Below the pieces are notes generated by a model. That model was given only the letters and a program-made list of their open reading frames with translations, ran no database searches and was not told the origin of the DNA. The position numbers were made by a program, and so were the translations under genes. This document shows, one piece after another, positions 14,657 through 28,573 of a stretch of DNA of 64,000 bases; within the stretch, counting starts at the first letter, position 1; every line of letters begins with the position of its first letter. Location: NCBI RefSeq assembly GCF_009389715.1, contig NC_052401.1:2880530-2944529 (forward strand). Direction: 5' to 3'. This DNA comes from Phoenix dactylifera. Its lineage: Eukaryota; Streptophyta; Magnoliopsida; Arecales; Arecaceae.

Positions 14657-16988
14657 TGTCAAGCCCCAAACCCATCACCCAGGTCCGGCACGTAACCGGC
14701 CTCATGAGCCCTAGAGCAGTGCCCTAAAGATCATGCAAGGCATAAGATAAACAACAATTCAATAAATCCACAACTAATTAATTAATTCAAATTGACAAAT
14801 CCGACATGTCCAAATAAACAATCGGTTCAATTACAAGATTTTCAAATGTTCATCAATAAAGATAAGCTGCTTCTATCTATCTAGCAGTTTGACTCCATAT
14901 CGATCTCACTTCTTGTCCCACCCGACAGATCCTACGAATCCAGTGCCTCTGAAAAAAATGTAAGTATAGTATGAGCTTTTCCAGCCCAGTAAGAATCCCA
15001 ACAGCCACACACAATAATAATAATAAAATAATCAAAGCATCAAAATAAATGTCATTTCATCATTTCAAAGGCTCAACAAACAACAAATATATATAACCAT
15101 TTCATATTCATAAATCCTTTTTCACATTATGTGATCAATTCCCGTATTACTTTGATTCCCAAGTTTTCTGATTTTTCACTTCTGGCTTTGGACTAACCAA
15201 GTTCATGACCCAGTCCAAGACTGCACAAATCCCACGCATAAGCTCGTGGCAGCTATCTCACGCGTAAGCCCGTGGAGGCTATCCTACGTATAAGCTCGTA
15301 GAGGCTATCCCACGCGTAAGCCCGTGGAGGCTATCCTACGCATAAGCTCGTAGAGGCTAGCTATCCCACGCATAAGCTCGTGGCAGCTATCCTACGCATA
15401 AGCTCGTAGAGGCTATCTCATGACAAGGTTAGTCCAACCCATTTTACATGTCTAGTTTACATGTTTTAACCACATTTCACACTCATCACATATTTTCACA
15501 TATTCTCAAAAATATGATAATTCTTCCCAATTTAATTATTCCAATACTTCATAATAAACAAAATGCACACCTCATATGTGTCATACAAGCTTATAAAATT
15601 AATATCAACATATTGATAAAATATATCCAACGATAAATCCAATATATGCATAAATAAAAGTGCTCAGATGTAGGGATTCTTACAGGAATTGCAGACTGAC
15701 TCAAACACAGATCCAAATCACAACCTACGCGCTGGGGTGCTGAGTCCCCTGATCAAAATCTCCTCGCACCCCTGACTCTTCCCCTACAACATCAATTATA
15801 AATCACGAACTAAATTATTTAATATTAAAATATTCTGAACCCATAACTTACATATACTTTGGGGTCCATTACCAGGTCCCCAATCATCTCAACCCCTCCA
15901 GATTTAGGGGCAGTCGGGAGGCCCGACTCCCCACCTTGTACCACTGGCCTGTGCTGTTGCCAACCATGGCCGCCGCCATGCCGGCGATTGTGGTCTCGGT
16001 GAAAAGAACAAAAGGAGGGTGAATGAGAGAGAAGGGAAGAAGACCCTTCTCTCTTCCACGGATGGGAGTACATCTCCCCTTCCCCATTTCTAGGCCCAAA
16101 GGCAGAAGTCGCCACCTGCCCAACCCTCAGCCACCATTGGTCGGACCATCGCCGGCCGCTGCTGTTGCTGTCACCGGCGATGGTGGCCGACCAAGAGAGG
16201 GAGAGAAGAAAAAGTTCTCCTTCTTCTTCTTCTTTCCCCAAAACCGACACTGTCCCCTCCCCCTTCCTCCATTTCTTCCACGGAAAGGCCACCGTGATGG
16301 TGGCTCGGCTTCCCCCCCACCCGACGGCAGCCACGGTGGCCCACGCTGCCGCCGTCGTCGTCACCGGTGGCCAACCGACGGGGGAAAGAGGAGGAGAGGA
16401 CGGGATCACGAGGAAAAAGGCCCCGGATCCACCATCTCCCATCTTCAACCAAAGCCCTAGAACCCAACTCCGGCCATCGCATACCCCGACCAACCCCACC
16501 GCCATGAATCCCAGCCAACCCGGCGGCCGGCGGCAAGATCCAAAAAGAGAAGCCAAAATAGGGTACCCCTGTTTCGGATCCTTCTCTGACGATCTCACCG
16601 GCCAAATCTTCACCCATGCCGCCCCAAATCCAGGAAATAAAACACAAAGGATCATGCTTACCTCGGTCCGGTGGGGGTGCTCCGGCGGCCTTTCCGGCGA
16701 CGAAATCGGAGAGAAAACTCGGATTTTCACGCACAGGTCCAAGATCTCTTCACCGATTTGTGGGGATCTTCTTGAAGGGAGGAAAAGCTTTCCGGCTTCC
16801 TCTACGGCCGGCCGGTTCTCGGCTCCGGCGCTGGATCTCCTCCGGCGATCGACCCTAGCGCCGCCACCCCCCTTCACTCTTCTTCCACGATCGTGCGTAG
16901 GGCACGATCGTAATAAGGGGGATGGGCCCGGTCTTTTTCGGGCCGGCCCGTCCGCCCTTTCCTTTTTTTTTTTTTTTGGCTTTTTACA
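14657..16988 (-). repeat. 5' LTR (right) of the gypsy chromovirus
   Basis: Starts TGTCAAGCCCC and ends TTTTTACA on the plus strand. It holds the same short tandem array as the left LTR (about 15229-15418). The GC-rich segment gives overlapping open frames of up to about 350 codons on both strands, which I treat as compositional. Confidence 0.93.
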
Positions 16989-16993
16989 AAGTG

Positions 16994-17104
16994 TAAGTTT
17001 TGGACGCTATCATATCCAAATGCTAGTATGGTAAAACTAGAAAATTATCTTATGTTAATCATGATTTGTTATTAAATTATCGCCTCATACATACTTACAT
17101 ATAT

Positions 17105-17183
<79 letters not shown>

Positions 17184-17552
17184 TAATATGGATAATTGTA
17201 GTTGATGAAGAATAATTGCCATGCATTAGGTAGGCTAAAGACTTTTATTTGATTATTTCAAATAATCAATAGATACGAAGCAACCAGCCATGAGTCTCCG
17301 ACTGGTAGATCGATGGGCGGACACGATAGATTATTGGTGGCTCCCCATCGTTCATTATCCATTTTTTTTCTTTAATATAACCAAAACAAAAATCATACTC
17401 GAAGGATATCCCTCAACATTGTTTGTAAAATCTCTATTATGCAAGAATAAACATACAAATATGGTATATAAAACTTATCCATGTGATGTTAATATCACAA
17501 ACGACTATCATCCAAGTACTAAACACGCAATAAGGTTAAAAGAATGCTCTGA
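16994..17552. other. ACO-unit upstream region with (AT)n tract and copia leader
   Basis: 16994-17060 continues the ACO promoter flank interrupted by the gypsy insertion and matches 41209-41310. A long imperfect AT microsatellite fills 17097-17180. About 17370-17562 is a copia leader (internal sequence before the LTR), homologous to 41640-41820. No gene is seen here. Confidence 0.7.
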
Positions 17553-17562
17553 TACCACAACA

Positions 17563-17892
17563 TGAAAACTATCTTAAGTAAAATAATTTATGCAGCGACA
17601 ATATTGGTGATGCATATCTCCAGCCATAATTGTTCAAGTATTAAATTAAAACATATCCACAATAAAATTTTAAGAAGGAGCTTTCTAACCTATGCTTCTC
17701 TAAAAGCCAAAAAAATTGATAGAATATCATAGGCTCAAAATAGACTAGGCAAGAAATTCTTATCAGACGATTAAAACCTCGCCAGTTTTTTTATTAAAAA
17801 AACTATCTATAAGCATAACTAGAGATAGTAGGTAATTATCGATCACTCAAAGTTATCTGATACATGTGGGCTATATAGAGACGTGCTCAGCA
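17563..17892 (-). repeat. copia LTR (leader plus 5' LTR only), unit a
   Basis: An LTR of about 330 bp preceded by the PBS TGGTATCAGAGC (minus strand, 17546-17557). It is homologous to the LTRs of the copia element at 22934-36398. The rest of that element is missing here. Confidence 0.8.
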
Positions 17893-17934
17893 TCCCTTCC
17901 ACTGATTCTATTGCTATTTTCTTGCATAAGTTTA

Positions 17935-18400
17935 TAGTGTTAATGATTTAGTTGCAAAACTAAAGTTTTGCATTATAATGGCGTGTACTTTGTTGTCTGG
18001 ATAGTTTCAACATGAGAAAAATACGGTTGTGCAGCTCTTTTTTCTCTATCATATGACTAATTTAAGGATTTCTTGGACAGCGACAAATAGCCATTTCAAC
18101 CAAGATAAAATGTCCAGAATTACTATAAAATACTATGTTAAAACTGGTGTGAGAAGTTTTGGTCCTCCCAAGCTCAAAATATTGTACAAGTCCTAGAATT
18201 TGATGGCCCACGAGAAAGATTTGTGTGGTCACTTCCTGTTTCTCCCCACGCACATCCCCATTTTGAACAATGCCATCTTTTGGACGGGGTGAATTTTGGA
18301 AGCAATTGACATGAGAAAAAAGTGGATGGCTGACATCCTCGACATGTCCACGTGGTCCGTCTGTGAGGTAGGATCGTCGTCCCTACGTCCTGTTTAACTA
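17935..18400. other. Conserved non-coding block of the ACO repeat unit
   Basis: Homologous to 36410-36890, 42195-42690, 53885-54330 and 60610-61095. Short open frames exist in it but differ among copies, so no gene is supported. 18400-18582 is a purine/pyrimidine tract with many CGGATTCGGATCC-like words, also non-coding. Confidence 0.75.
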
Positions 18401-18582
18401 GGAGTGTAAATAAATCAGATTGAGTAGAGTCCAGAGTGACTCCGATCTAATCCAATCCGATTTTTTGTTCGAGTTTTAATTTTGGACCTAGATTCGACCC
18501 GGTTGAAGATCGTATTAGGTCGGGTCGAATCCGAGTCGGATCTGAGTCGGATTCGGATTCGAATCGGATCCATTTTTTGTAC

Positions 18583-19680
18583 TTTTTTTTTTTGCTAATA
18601 CGGGTGGATCATACCTGACGGGTACGGATACACCCAATAAAGTCAAAAAATAGGATACATCGGAGTACCAAAGGCAGCTCCTCATCTACAGTCCACAAAG
18701 TGCCTCCGGAAGGACTAGCTACATACGCAGCAACCCAATCCGCCGCACCATTGGCTTCACGGTAAATATGCTTGGCCTGAAAGGCCCCTCCATCCCTCAC
18801 CATAGCCCAAATATCCCGGAGTAAAGGATGGTCGCTACCGTCACCCCTAGGTCCCCCCTGGATCCAACTGATAACGGTAGCAGAATCACCCTCCAGGATG
18901 ATAGATCTGGCCTGTAACACACACCGGGCATGACAAAAGCCCGCCTAGGCAGCTCTCAGCTCCGCATTCGGTACCGAGGTGTCAAATAGCTGACTACTCC
19001 CAGCAGCCACAACCCTAGCAGACGGGTCCCGAATAACGAAACCCGCGCCTCCCCTAGTGCCACCATCCAAGACTGACCCATCAAAGTTGACCTTGAGGAA
19101 ACTCGGAGGTGGGGGCTTCCAGGTGAAAAACACCGTGCGGAAAGCTGCCGAAGCAGAGTGGGAGCTCCAGATGTCCCGAGCTGTTAAGGTCCCTCCAACG
19201 GGGGTGATGTGACACAGCTCTGCTGCCTGACAGCGAGCACTCTCGACCACAAATCTTGGCGACATATGTCGTTCGCCGAATGTACGAGCGTTCCTGGCCA
19301 ACCAGATCTGGTAGGCGGTACAGCTCGCTCGAACCAACACCTGACTAAGCGTCGGGGACTCCGAGCCTGGATGTATGGACTGTAAGAACTGGTCCCTACA
19401 GCTCCAAACCAACTGTGGGACTCCTGCCAGGCGCCAAGTATCCCTCGCCCATGTGCACCGAAACAGGACATGGTCTACCATCTCGACCGCACCACACAGC
19501 CCACACTCCAATGGGATCCTCACTCCTCGTCCACCAAGTACAGCTCTCGCAGGGAGCCGGTCCCAAACCATCTTCCAGAGGAACAACGCGACCCTCGGGA
19601 GGAGGCCCAATCGCCAAATCCAGGCGCATTCCAAATATTCCAAACCAATCGAGTCCAAATTCAAGCATCCATATATATTG
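18583..19680 (-). mobile_element. 5'-truncated LINE, 3' end with RNase H domain
   Basis: Minus-strand frames 19664-18945 and 18920-18609 are one coding region interrupted by a single stop (TAG where Trp is expected, LRAA*AGF). The first part has the zinc-binding reverse-transcriptase tail (CGLCGAVEMVDHVLFRC, zf-RVT). The second has an RNase H fold with VNFDGSVLDGGTRGGAGFVI, ILEGDSATVISWI and EANGAADWVA motifs, as in plant LINE ORF2 C-termini. The coding region ends TGATCCACCCGTATTAGC, followed by an A11 tail (18583-18593 complement). Endonuclease and reverse transcriptase are missing, so it is a dead, 5'-truncated insertion. A related fragment lies at 42838-43121. Confidence 0.88.
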
Positions 19681-19988
19681 AGAGATGAACAATCAAAGAC
19701 GAGACAAATATATTCTAGTAGACAACAGAATTAAGGAACTCACTCGACACCACAAACTTTCAGTTTTGTATTCAATAGACACTACAAGCACTGACTCAAC
19801 GGCACACTCAATATACCATATGTGCTATTGCCTGATGCAGGCAAGCATCTCTAGCAAACAACACACCCAAACTACACGACGCAACTTCCACCCTTGCATA
19901 GGCTGAACAAACTACTCATATGACTTTATCCCTTATCAGAAAAGCTAGGAGGTCACACTCTTATTCACTTCTATCTTCGTCTCTTCCT

Positions 19989-21997
<2,009 letters not shown>

Positions 21998-22378
21998 TCA
22001 ACATCTTGTTTGATCTCAGGTATATCTGAATCAATAAGAACAGTTATCTGCTAAGATATAAAAATCGAAGGTGAGTGCAGCCATGGCTGGCCACAGCTCA
22101 AGTTTTTCCATCAGGGGAAATCTTTATCAATGTATTTAGTCTAGGAAACAGATACAAGTGAAGCTCTCTGACCTAGTAATTAAGATGATTATTAATCAAA
22201 TTGGTCAGGTGATCCAGGTTACTGGATTTAAGGACCCAGTGGAAGGGTGATGGCTAAGGGTGCAAATGGGAGGATAGGACCAGTTGGGTCTTAACACGAT
22301 ATGAAGTGACGCAAATCTTTTCTTGAGAGAGTTGTTGATTATGAAATGTTGTAAATCAAATTGGTTTCAGTTTCATTG

Positions 22379-22687
22379 TTAAAAAAAAAAATTATCTATT
22401 AAAAAAAAGATGATGGGATATTGTATATATGTACTTAGTTTCACAACCATAGGTGAAGACTCCATGTTGAGTCGGCAAACAGGGAATACATTGAATGAAC
22501 TTCGATACTTGGAGCATATCATATCATCCATCACGCTATTCTCTGAGATCAAATAATCTTCTCTGTGATCATTCGCGTCATACATATTCTTGTATCTTAG
22601 GCAAAATTGTGAAGCAATGTCTAAGGGCATGAATCTTGAAGGCTCGGCATACGGTATTGCCAACAAATTCCAACTTTTCTTACTCAT
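22379..22687 (-). pseudogene. Unrecognised ORF relic upstream of ACO-b
   Basis: A 102-codon minus-strand frame with segments WNLLAIPYAEPSRFMPL and LISENSVMDDM. It is similar to the frame at 41144-40836 upstream of ACO-c (WDLVTIPLDLKRFIPI, MISEYDVIKDI). The similarity is at protein level despite clear nucleotide divergence, which hints at an old coding fragment. In the ACO-a, -d and -e units the same stretch carries indels that break the frame. I do not recognise the family. It may instead be conserved promoter DNA that happens to be open. 22690-22930 holds nothing identifiable. Confidence 0.35.
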
Positions 22688-22933
22688 TTCCTATTATCTT
22701 TGTTGTGAATTGTTGTATTTTGAGGTGTCATCACATATTTTGGCATTTTAAAAATCAGGAGAATGACAGCATGATGGTATGACTCTTATAATAATGCGTA
22801 AATAAAATTTAAGATGATGATGAAAGATTACTTAGTCAATCATTAGGAAATCTCTAGATTCAGCCCACGGTATTGGGCATCTCTCCGACAAGTCAAAACT
22901 GCAAGCAAGGGATCAAAAAGTGGTTTTCCCTTG

Positions 22934-23277
22934 TGACAAACTATCTCAAGCAAAATAATTTCATGCAGCAATAATATTGGTAATGCGTACCTCCAGCCAT
23001 AATTATTTAAATATTTGATTAGAGTCTATCTATAAGAAAACTTTAAGAAGGAGTCTTCGAACCTATTCCTCCGTAAAAACCATATAACAGATGGAATATC
23101 GCAGGCTCAAAAATAAGATAGGCTAGGAACCCTTATCAAATAACCAAAACCTCATTAGTTTTCTTCAATCAAGAAAACTACTTTAGGCATAACTAAAGAT
23201 AGTGAGTAGTTACCTACCACCTAAAGTTATCCAACAACTAAACCATGTATATAGACTATATAGAGATGTGTCCAACA
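22934..23277 (-). repeat. Left (3') LTR of the nested-into copia element
   Basis: 344 bp, starts TGACAAACTATCTC and ends GTCCAACA. It is clearly diverged from the right LTR. Confidence 0.8.
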
Positions 23278-23689
23278 TTCTCTCACTTGGCCCACATGAT
23301 GTAGTTAGACAATCCTCATAAGTGATAGTTAACACAATAGTATTGCCACAATTACTTTATTGTCACTCAACTAATCAACTAGTATGTAACTATTGCCCAA
23401 ATAGAAATTCTCTATACACGAATCATGATGGTCTTACTCTCTAGGCGAGCATTTTCTTCCATGAATTACAATGTATGATACTTTCTAATTGAGTACCTCA
23501 TAATACTTTATGAATGATCTCTTATAAATCATTTAAGGTCCAACTTTATTGATCTAAATGGATCATGATCTCGTATTTAACAAATTACTTAATGTGTACA
23601 ATAGACATCATGTCATTAGTTAACCAAATATGTTTATAATTATACATAACAGTCAGAGAATTATAAGCAATAAATTAAAATGAGCCAAA

Positions 23690-24196
23690 AGGTCTTATAT
23701 GAAATACATGATCACTTAACAACTTTGCCGACAAATCTTTAGTCATAGGATCAGCAACCATGAACTCAGTATTTATGTGTTTAATAGCCACTTCTTGCTT
23801 TTCAACATTTTCTCTAACAACCAAATACTTTGTGTCGATATGCTTACTTTAGCTTCCATTTTCATTATTTTTAGAGAAGAAAACTACAGCCTAATTATCG
23901 CAGAAAATTCTCAATGGCCTAGTAATAGAATCGACAACCTTTAGTCCAGATATAAAATTCTTCAACCATAGTGCATGTGATATAGCTTCATAGCATGCGA
24001 TAAATTCTGTCTTCACAGTGGATGATGCAATAATAGTTTGATTTGTGCTTCTCTAAGATATAACACCTTCAGCAAGAAGAAAGATGTATTATGAAGTAGA
24101 CTTTTTTGTATCTATGTATCCAGCAAAATCCGAATTTGACTATTCAATCACTTCCAGATGTGTGCAAACTTGAAGTCCTTAGTTCCTTGTAAGTAC
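23690..24196 (-). pseudogene. copia RNase H relic
   Basis: The minus strand carries the familiar copia RNase H order: an evaluation of the neighbouring residues by eye gives a TVKTEFIACYEAISHALW-like stretch near 23960-24030 and a tail near 23700-23760. Stops and frame changes prevent a continuous reading. It continues the reverse transcriptase that resumes at 33300, beyond the nested gypsy element. Confidence 0.55.
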
Positions 24197-24201
24197 CTTA
24201 T

Positions 24202-27200
24202 TGTCACGACCCCCGCCCCGTTCCCGGCGGGCCGCCGCGACGGTCCTAGGGTGCGGGTAGGCATAAGGCCACCAGCCACCGCGTAGAACCCTACTACCTA
24301 TCAATCATCAATAAATCTTGAAAAATTTGGCATGATGCATGCACAAAATGATCACTTTTCCTATAGTGACCTGTCAGGATTATCTCAATACATACAACAC
24401 ACTACCTGTCAGAGCAGCAATCACATAATCTGTCACATATAAACCTGGACAATATATAGCAATACATTATCACAGGCACACAACTGATCTGCACACATAT
24501 ATATACCTGCTTCCCAATCCATCCATGGTCAAACCCATATCCACAACAGGATCTATGACTGTAACTATGCACTATATATAATAGAAGGTTTATAATACAC
24601 CAAAAGGGGATAAACCTCTATCTACATTATACTATACTATACTATGGAGCGGCACAGCTAGCAGGCAACCACTAATCCTGCTCCTCTCTATACAATACCT
24701 TTCCTGCAATCAAAAACATCAAACTGGGGAGTGAGTATATAAATACTCAGTGAGTGGAGTAGAGAGTACTATGCACATGAGACAAGATATAATCATGGCT
24801 CGAGGTAAAATCTCAAGATCAATAACAAGATGAACATGAACTCAACATAAAGAATATGGAGTAAATCATCAATATCACCACAATCAATATCAACTCATCT
24901 GAAGCATATATGGAATAATCAAGTCAACATATATGCTACTCATGAATATGTTCAACAGGTCATAGTACTGAATCATATAAATCAGGTGTCAATAGGCTGA
25001 ATCATCAACAAGACAGCTATCGGGAGGTGGGTTTTACGCTCCAGGCGAACCAGCAACAACTCCCTACTGCCATATGCATACATCGAATATGACACCACAC
25101 CAATATGTAAATCATCACTAGACAGCTGTCGGAAGGTGGGTTTTACGCCCCAGGCGAACCAGCAACAACTCCCTACTGTCACATGCATATGCAGGATAAG
25201 ACACCATACCGATAACATAAATGCTAGACAGCTATCGGGAGGTGGGTTTTACGCCCCAGGCGAACCAGCAACAACTCCCTACTGTCACATGCATATGCAG
25301 GATAAGACACCACACTGATCATATAAATGCTGGCCAGTATCCAGAACAGAAATCCATCTCACATCTACATACTAAACGGCACCTCGCGGGAATTCTACAT
25401 CCGCGGAAAGCCATACTGCACCTCGCGGGGTCTTACTATGCCCGGCGGCAAGCAGAATATAAGTCGTAGGACCGGCCGATCCTACGCCTAGGGCCGTGTC
25501 CCCCCTAGGAAGGGACTGGGCTCCGCCCACCCAGAAGGCTACTATGTGCACAAAGGCCGATGTTCAACCCCATCGACTATAGGTGTCCTGCAGATACTGC
25601 CAAGCCATGCATAAATGCCATAATGCACCCTCCCAATACTCTACTAAAAAGGAGCATAGTCAAGACTACCACTCACTCGGCCACGACCCAATTATAACTA
25701 ACATCAGGGTTGGGAGTGAGGAATCACGGGAGTACAATGCAACTCAATATACCATGAGAAGGGCTCTACAAGTCTTTGAAATAGAGAAAATGAAATCAAT
25801 TTACAAAAGAAGTTATTTCACAATTCGGAATCAATTTGATTACTCATCAACCCCTCGTAATTCCTCTCAATGTTCCCTCAAATGCATGTACAGAATAATC
25901 AAGGATAGAGAATCAAGATTATAGAGGAATCTACTACAACAATTAATCAATAAGCTCAGGTGGAATCAAGTCACACTTGGCAACATTCATGAAAATGAAT
26001 TAAGGATGCTCATAGTGCAAAGTACATGACTCCCACTCACAAGTCTTTGAAATAGATGAAATGAAATCACTTTACAAAAGATGTCATTTCCCAATTCAGA
26101 TCCATCGTAATTCCTCTCAATGTTCCCTCGAATGCATGTACAGAATAATCAAGTATGGAGAACAAAATATAGAGGAATCTACAACAACAATTAATCAATA
26201 GGCTCAGGTGGAATCAAGTCACACTTGGCAACATTCATGAAAATGAATAAGGAATGCTCATGGTGCAAAGTACATGACTCCCACTCACCTGCCAATCCGG
26301 CACGGCCTCGATACGCCTCTAGAATTTTACAGTAGGCAGCAGGGACTTCTTCCTCTTGTTCCCTAGCTTCTTGCCCAACTATGACATGCATTTACAATAC
26401 ATTTAGTTTTGTATCAAGGGCTATAATCTACGTGCCAATTATAATATAGGAAACTTTAATTGATTCAACTCTCCCGTTCCCTAAATCTTTTCTTTTCTTT
26501 CTCTTTTTCTTTTTCTATTAATTAACTCATCATTTATGTGTATTAGGGACTCCCTTGCACGAGTACAAGGTCCCTTTTAGCTTGATCTAGGCTTAATACC
26601 CTATTATAGCATGAAATCCCCTATTTTCCACCCGGATGAACAGTAACTCGGACCGACAGCCGGTTACTTCATCCCGGGTTTGATCCACTTTCCAGACTCC
26701 AAATTTGATGAAATTTTTACCTAACATTCTACACTCATAGGGGATTCCAAAAAGGTAACATGCATCACTATCGGAGGCCGTTTGACCCCCTAAATAATTT
26801 GCCAAAGTTGGGACTTTGACACGATTTTTCCGTAGTGCCGGAAAAATTTGTCGAAATCCGATTCTTCCCCTTTTAACACCTTTTACAACTATCATCTACC
26901 CTTTCTATAGCATAAATTCTTTAGAATACTAGGTAGGGATGGGTATTTACCTTTTTCTTCTTGTGAAACTTGGGTCCTTGCATAGAAGGGAAGGAGATCT
27001 ACACTTTTTCCTTCAGCAGGCAGCGCAACCGGAGCTTCCTTGCACCTCGAATCCCCTCCCTCTTTCTTCTTCTTCTTCTTCTTTTTCTTCTTCTTCTCTT
27101 TTTCCCTCTCTCTGTTTCCACGCCTGAGACCTCCTCTCCCTCTCTGTCTCAATTTCCTCTTCTCAGCCAACCCACCGCCAGACAACCCCCATTTAAGTCA

Positions 27201-27358
27201 AATCAAACTCTAAAAATTCCCATTTTGCCCTTGCCACTTCAACGGATCTACAGTTATGCCATTAACTTTTGATTCCTTCCAATTTTACCCCTTATATCAA
27301 TTTTAAAGGACTATTCTATCCCTTTTTAAAAAAAAAAAAATTTTTTGGGGTTATTACA
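24202..27358 (-). repeat. Left (3') LTR of the young gypsy element
   Basis: Starts TGTCACGACCCCCGCCCCG and ends GGGGTTATTACA. It contains three tandem copies of a unit of about 104 bp at 25010-25330 (GGGAGGTGGGTTTTACG...) and a duplicated segment of about 260 bp (about 25770-26030 and 26040-26290). The short open frames in it also occur in the other LTR and are not genes. Confidence 0.95.
25010..25330. repeat. Three ~104 bp tandem repeats in the left gypsy LTR
   Basis: Each unit runs from ACAGCTRTCGGRAGGTGGG through CCAGGCGAACCAGCAACAAC to a CATGCATATGCAGGATAAGA-like end. The same array is at 30946-31266 in the right LTR. Confidence 0.9.
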
Positions 27359-27399
27359 TCCTCCCCCCCTTATATAAAATTCGTCCTCGAATTTAAAAG

Positions 27400-28010
27400 G
27401 GTAAATTATCTGATTACTCAAAGAGGTGAGGGTATTTGCTCTTCTGCCTACTGAACACTGTCCTCAACCTTTCCTGTATCACTAACACCTTTTCTGATCA
27501 GTGCATCTACCACAACATTAGCTTTTCTCGGATGTGAGTAGAGCAGCAATACTACCAGAAGTTTTTCAACTCGGTGTATCTATTTCCAGAGAGTAGTGTA
27601 TAGACAAGGCATGATTTTTATTAATTCCAATCATCTTTCCTGTCTCATATTGAGTAGCTTCTAGGTAAGAAGGTATTTTAAACTCTTATGATCAGTATAC
27701 ACCTTACAAGATTCATTAATACATGGCCGAAGATATTTGTTCTGTATTGTTACCTTGTCCAATCCTTGATAACCAATACATAACCTCAAACTTCCATCTT
27801 CCTTCTTTACAAACAATACTAGAGTTCCCTAAGATGACACACTAAGTCGGATGAAGCCTTTATCAAGCGATTCTTGCAACTTTTTCTTTAATTCTTTTAT
27901 TTCAGTTGGAGCCATTCTATAGGGGGTTTTTGAAGATTGGTATGGTAGTGGGAATCAAATCAATTGCAAATTCAATCTCTCTCTCTGGTGGCAAACCAGG
28001 AAGATCTTCT
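27400..28010 (-). pseudogene. Internally deleted RT/RNase H remnant of the young gypsy element
   Basis: On the minus strand, RT N-terminal motifs ([35 protein letters not shown], about 27930-27760) run directly into RNase H motifs ([14 protein letters not shown], about 27715-27660; KANVVVDAL, about 27530-27500). The catalytic YxDD region of RT and the whole integrase are absent. A few stops are present. 28010-28570 holds weak protease-region similarity only. Confidence 0.75.
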
Positions 28011-28573
28011 GAAAAAAAAAAACATCAGGGTGTTCATTCATTACTGGAATATCCTCTAATTTGGTCTCCTTTCAGGTATCCATTACACAGACTAAATAAG
28101 TCTTATACTCCTTTTCTAATGCCTTCCTAGCTTTCAGGGCAGAAATTAATGTTATGATGAATTACATTACACGGGTGCATCGCTTTGAAAGAAGAACCCT
28201 GGTTCTTCAGGTATCCAGAATATCACTCTTTTACTGTAGTAGTCAATATGAGTGTGGTACTGAGACCTCCAAGCTATTCCCAAAATGATGTCAAAATCTT
28301 GCATGTCAAGTTATATAAGATTTGTCACTAACTCTCCTACCCCTATTTGAATTATGCAATTCTTGCACTAATGTCAACAATTACTGTTCTATAGGGGTGT
28401 AGGAACACACAGTGATTCTTCTAGTTCCTCGAGTATGCAGTGTAGTTATCTAGATAAACTAACTGAAATAAAGGAATGCATAGTGCCAGAATCGAACAAA
28501 ATAGAGGGATCAATCAAGCTGACTGGTAATATACCTGTTACCACCCGGTCATTGGCACTAGCATCTTGGTAGG

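Larger units (their letters stand above)
7279..16988 (-). mobile_element. Ty3-gypsy LTR retrotransposon, chromovirus (Tekay/Del-like), complete but degenerate
   Basis: A 9.7 kb element with 2.33 kb LTRs at both ends and a 5 bp target duplication AAGTG (7274-7278 and 16989-16993). The uninterrupted site is preserved in the ACO-c unit at about 41204-41208. The primer-binding site TTGGTATCAGAGC, complementary to initiator-Met tRNA, abuts the right LTR, and a purine-rich tract abuts the left LTR, so the element reads on the minus strand. Gag, zinc knuckle, protease, reverse transcriptase, integrase and a chromodomain-like end occur in that order. All are broken by frameshifts. The left LTR starts AG instead of TG, a single terminal mutation. 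Confidence 0.95.

Noticed and set aside
15825-17034. Long overlapping open frames (up to 350 codons) on both strands
   Set aside because: They lie in the GC-rich part of an LTR, recur in the partner LTR with frame changes, and resemble no protein; they reflect composition.
25583-25924. 113-residue open frame
   Set aside because: It lies in the left LTR of the young gypsy element and is repeated in the right LTR (31519-31860); no known domain.
26892-27185. Lysine-rich protein on the minus strand
   Set aside because: The poly-Lys comes from a CTT microsatellite in the LTR.
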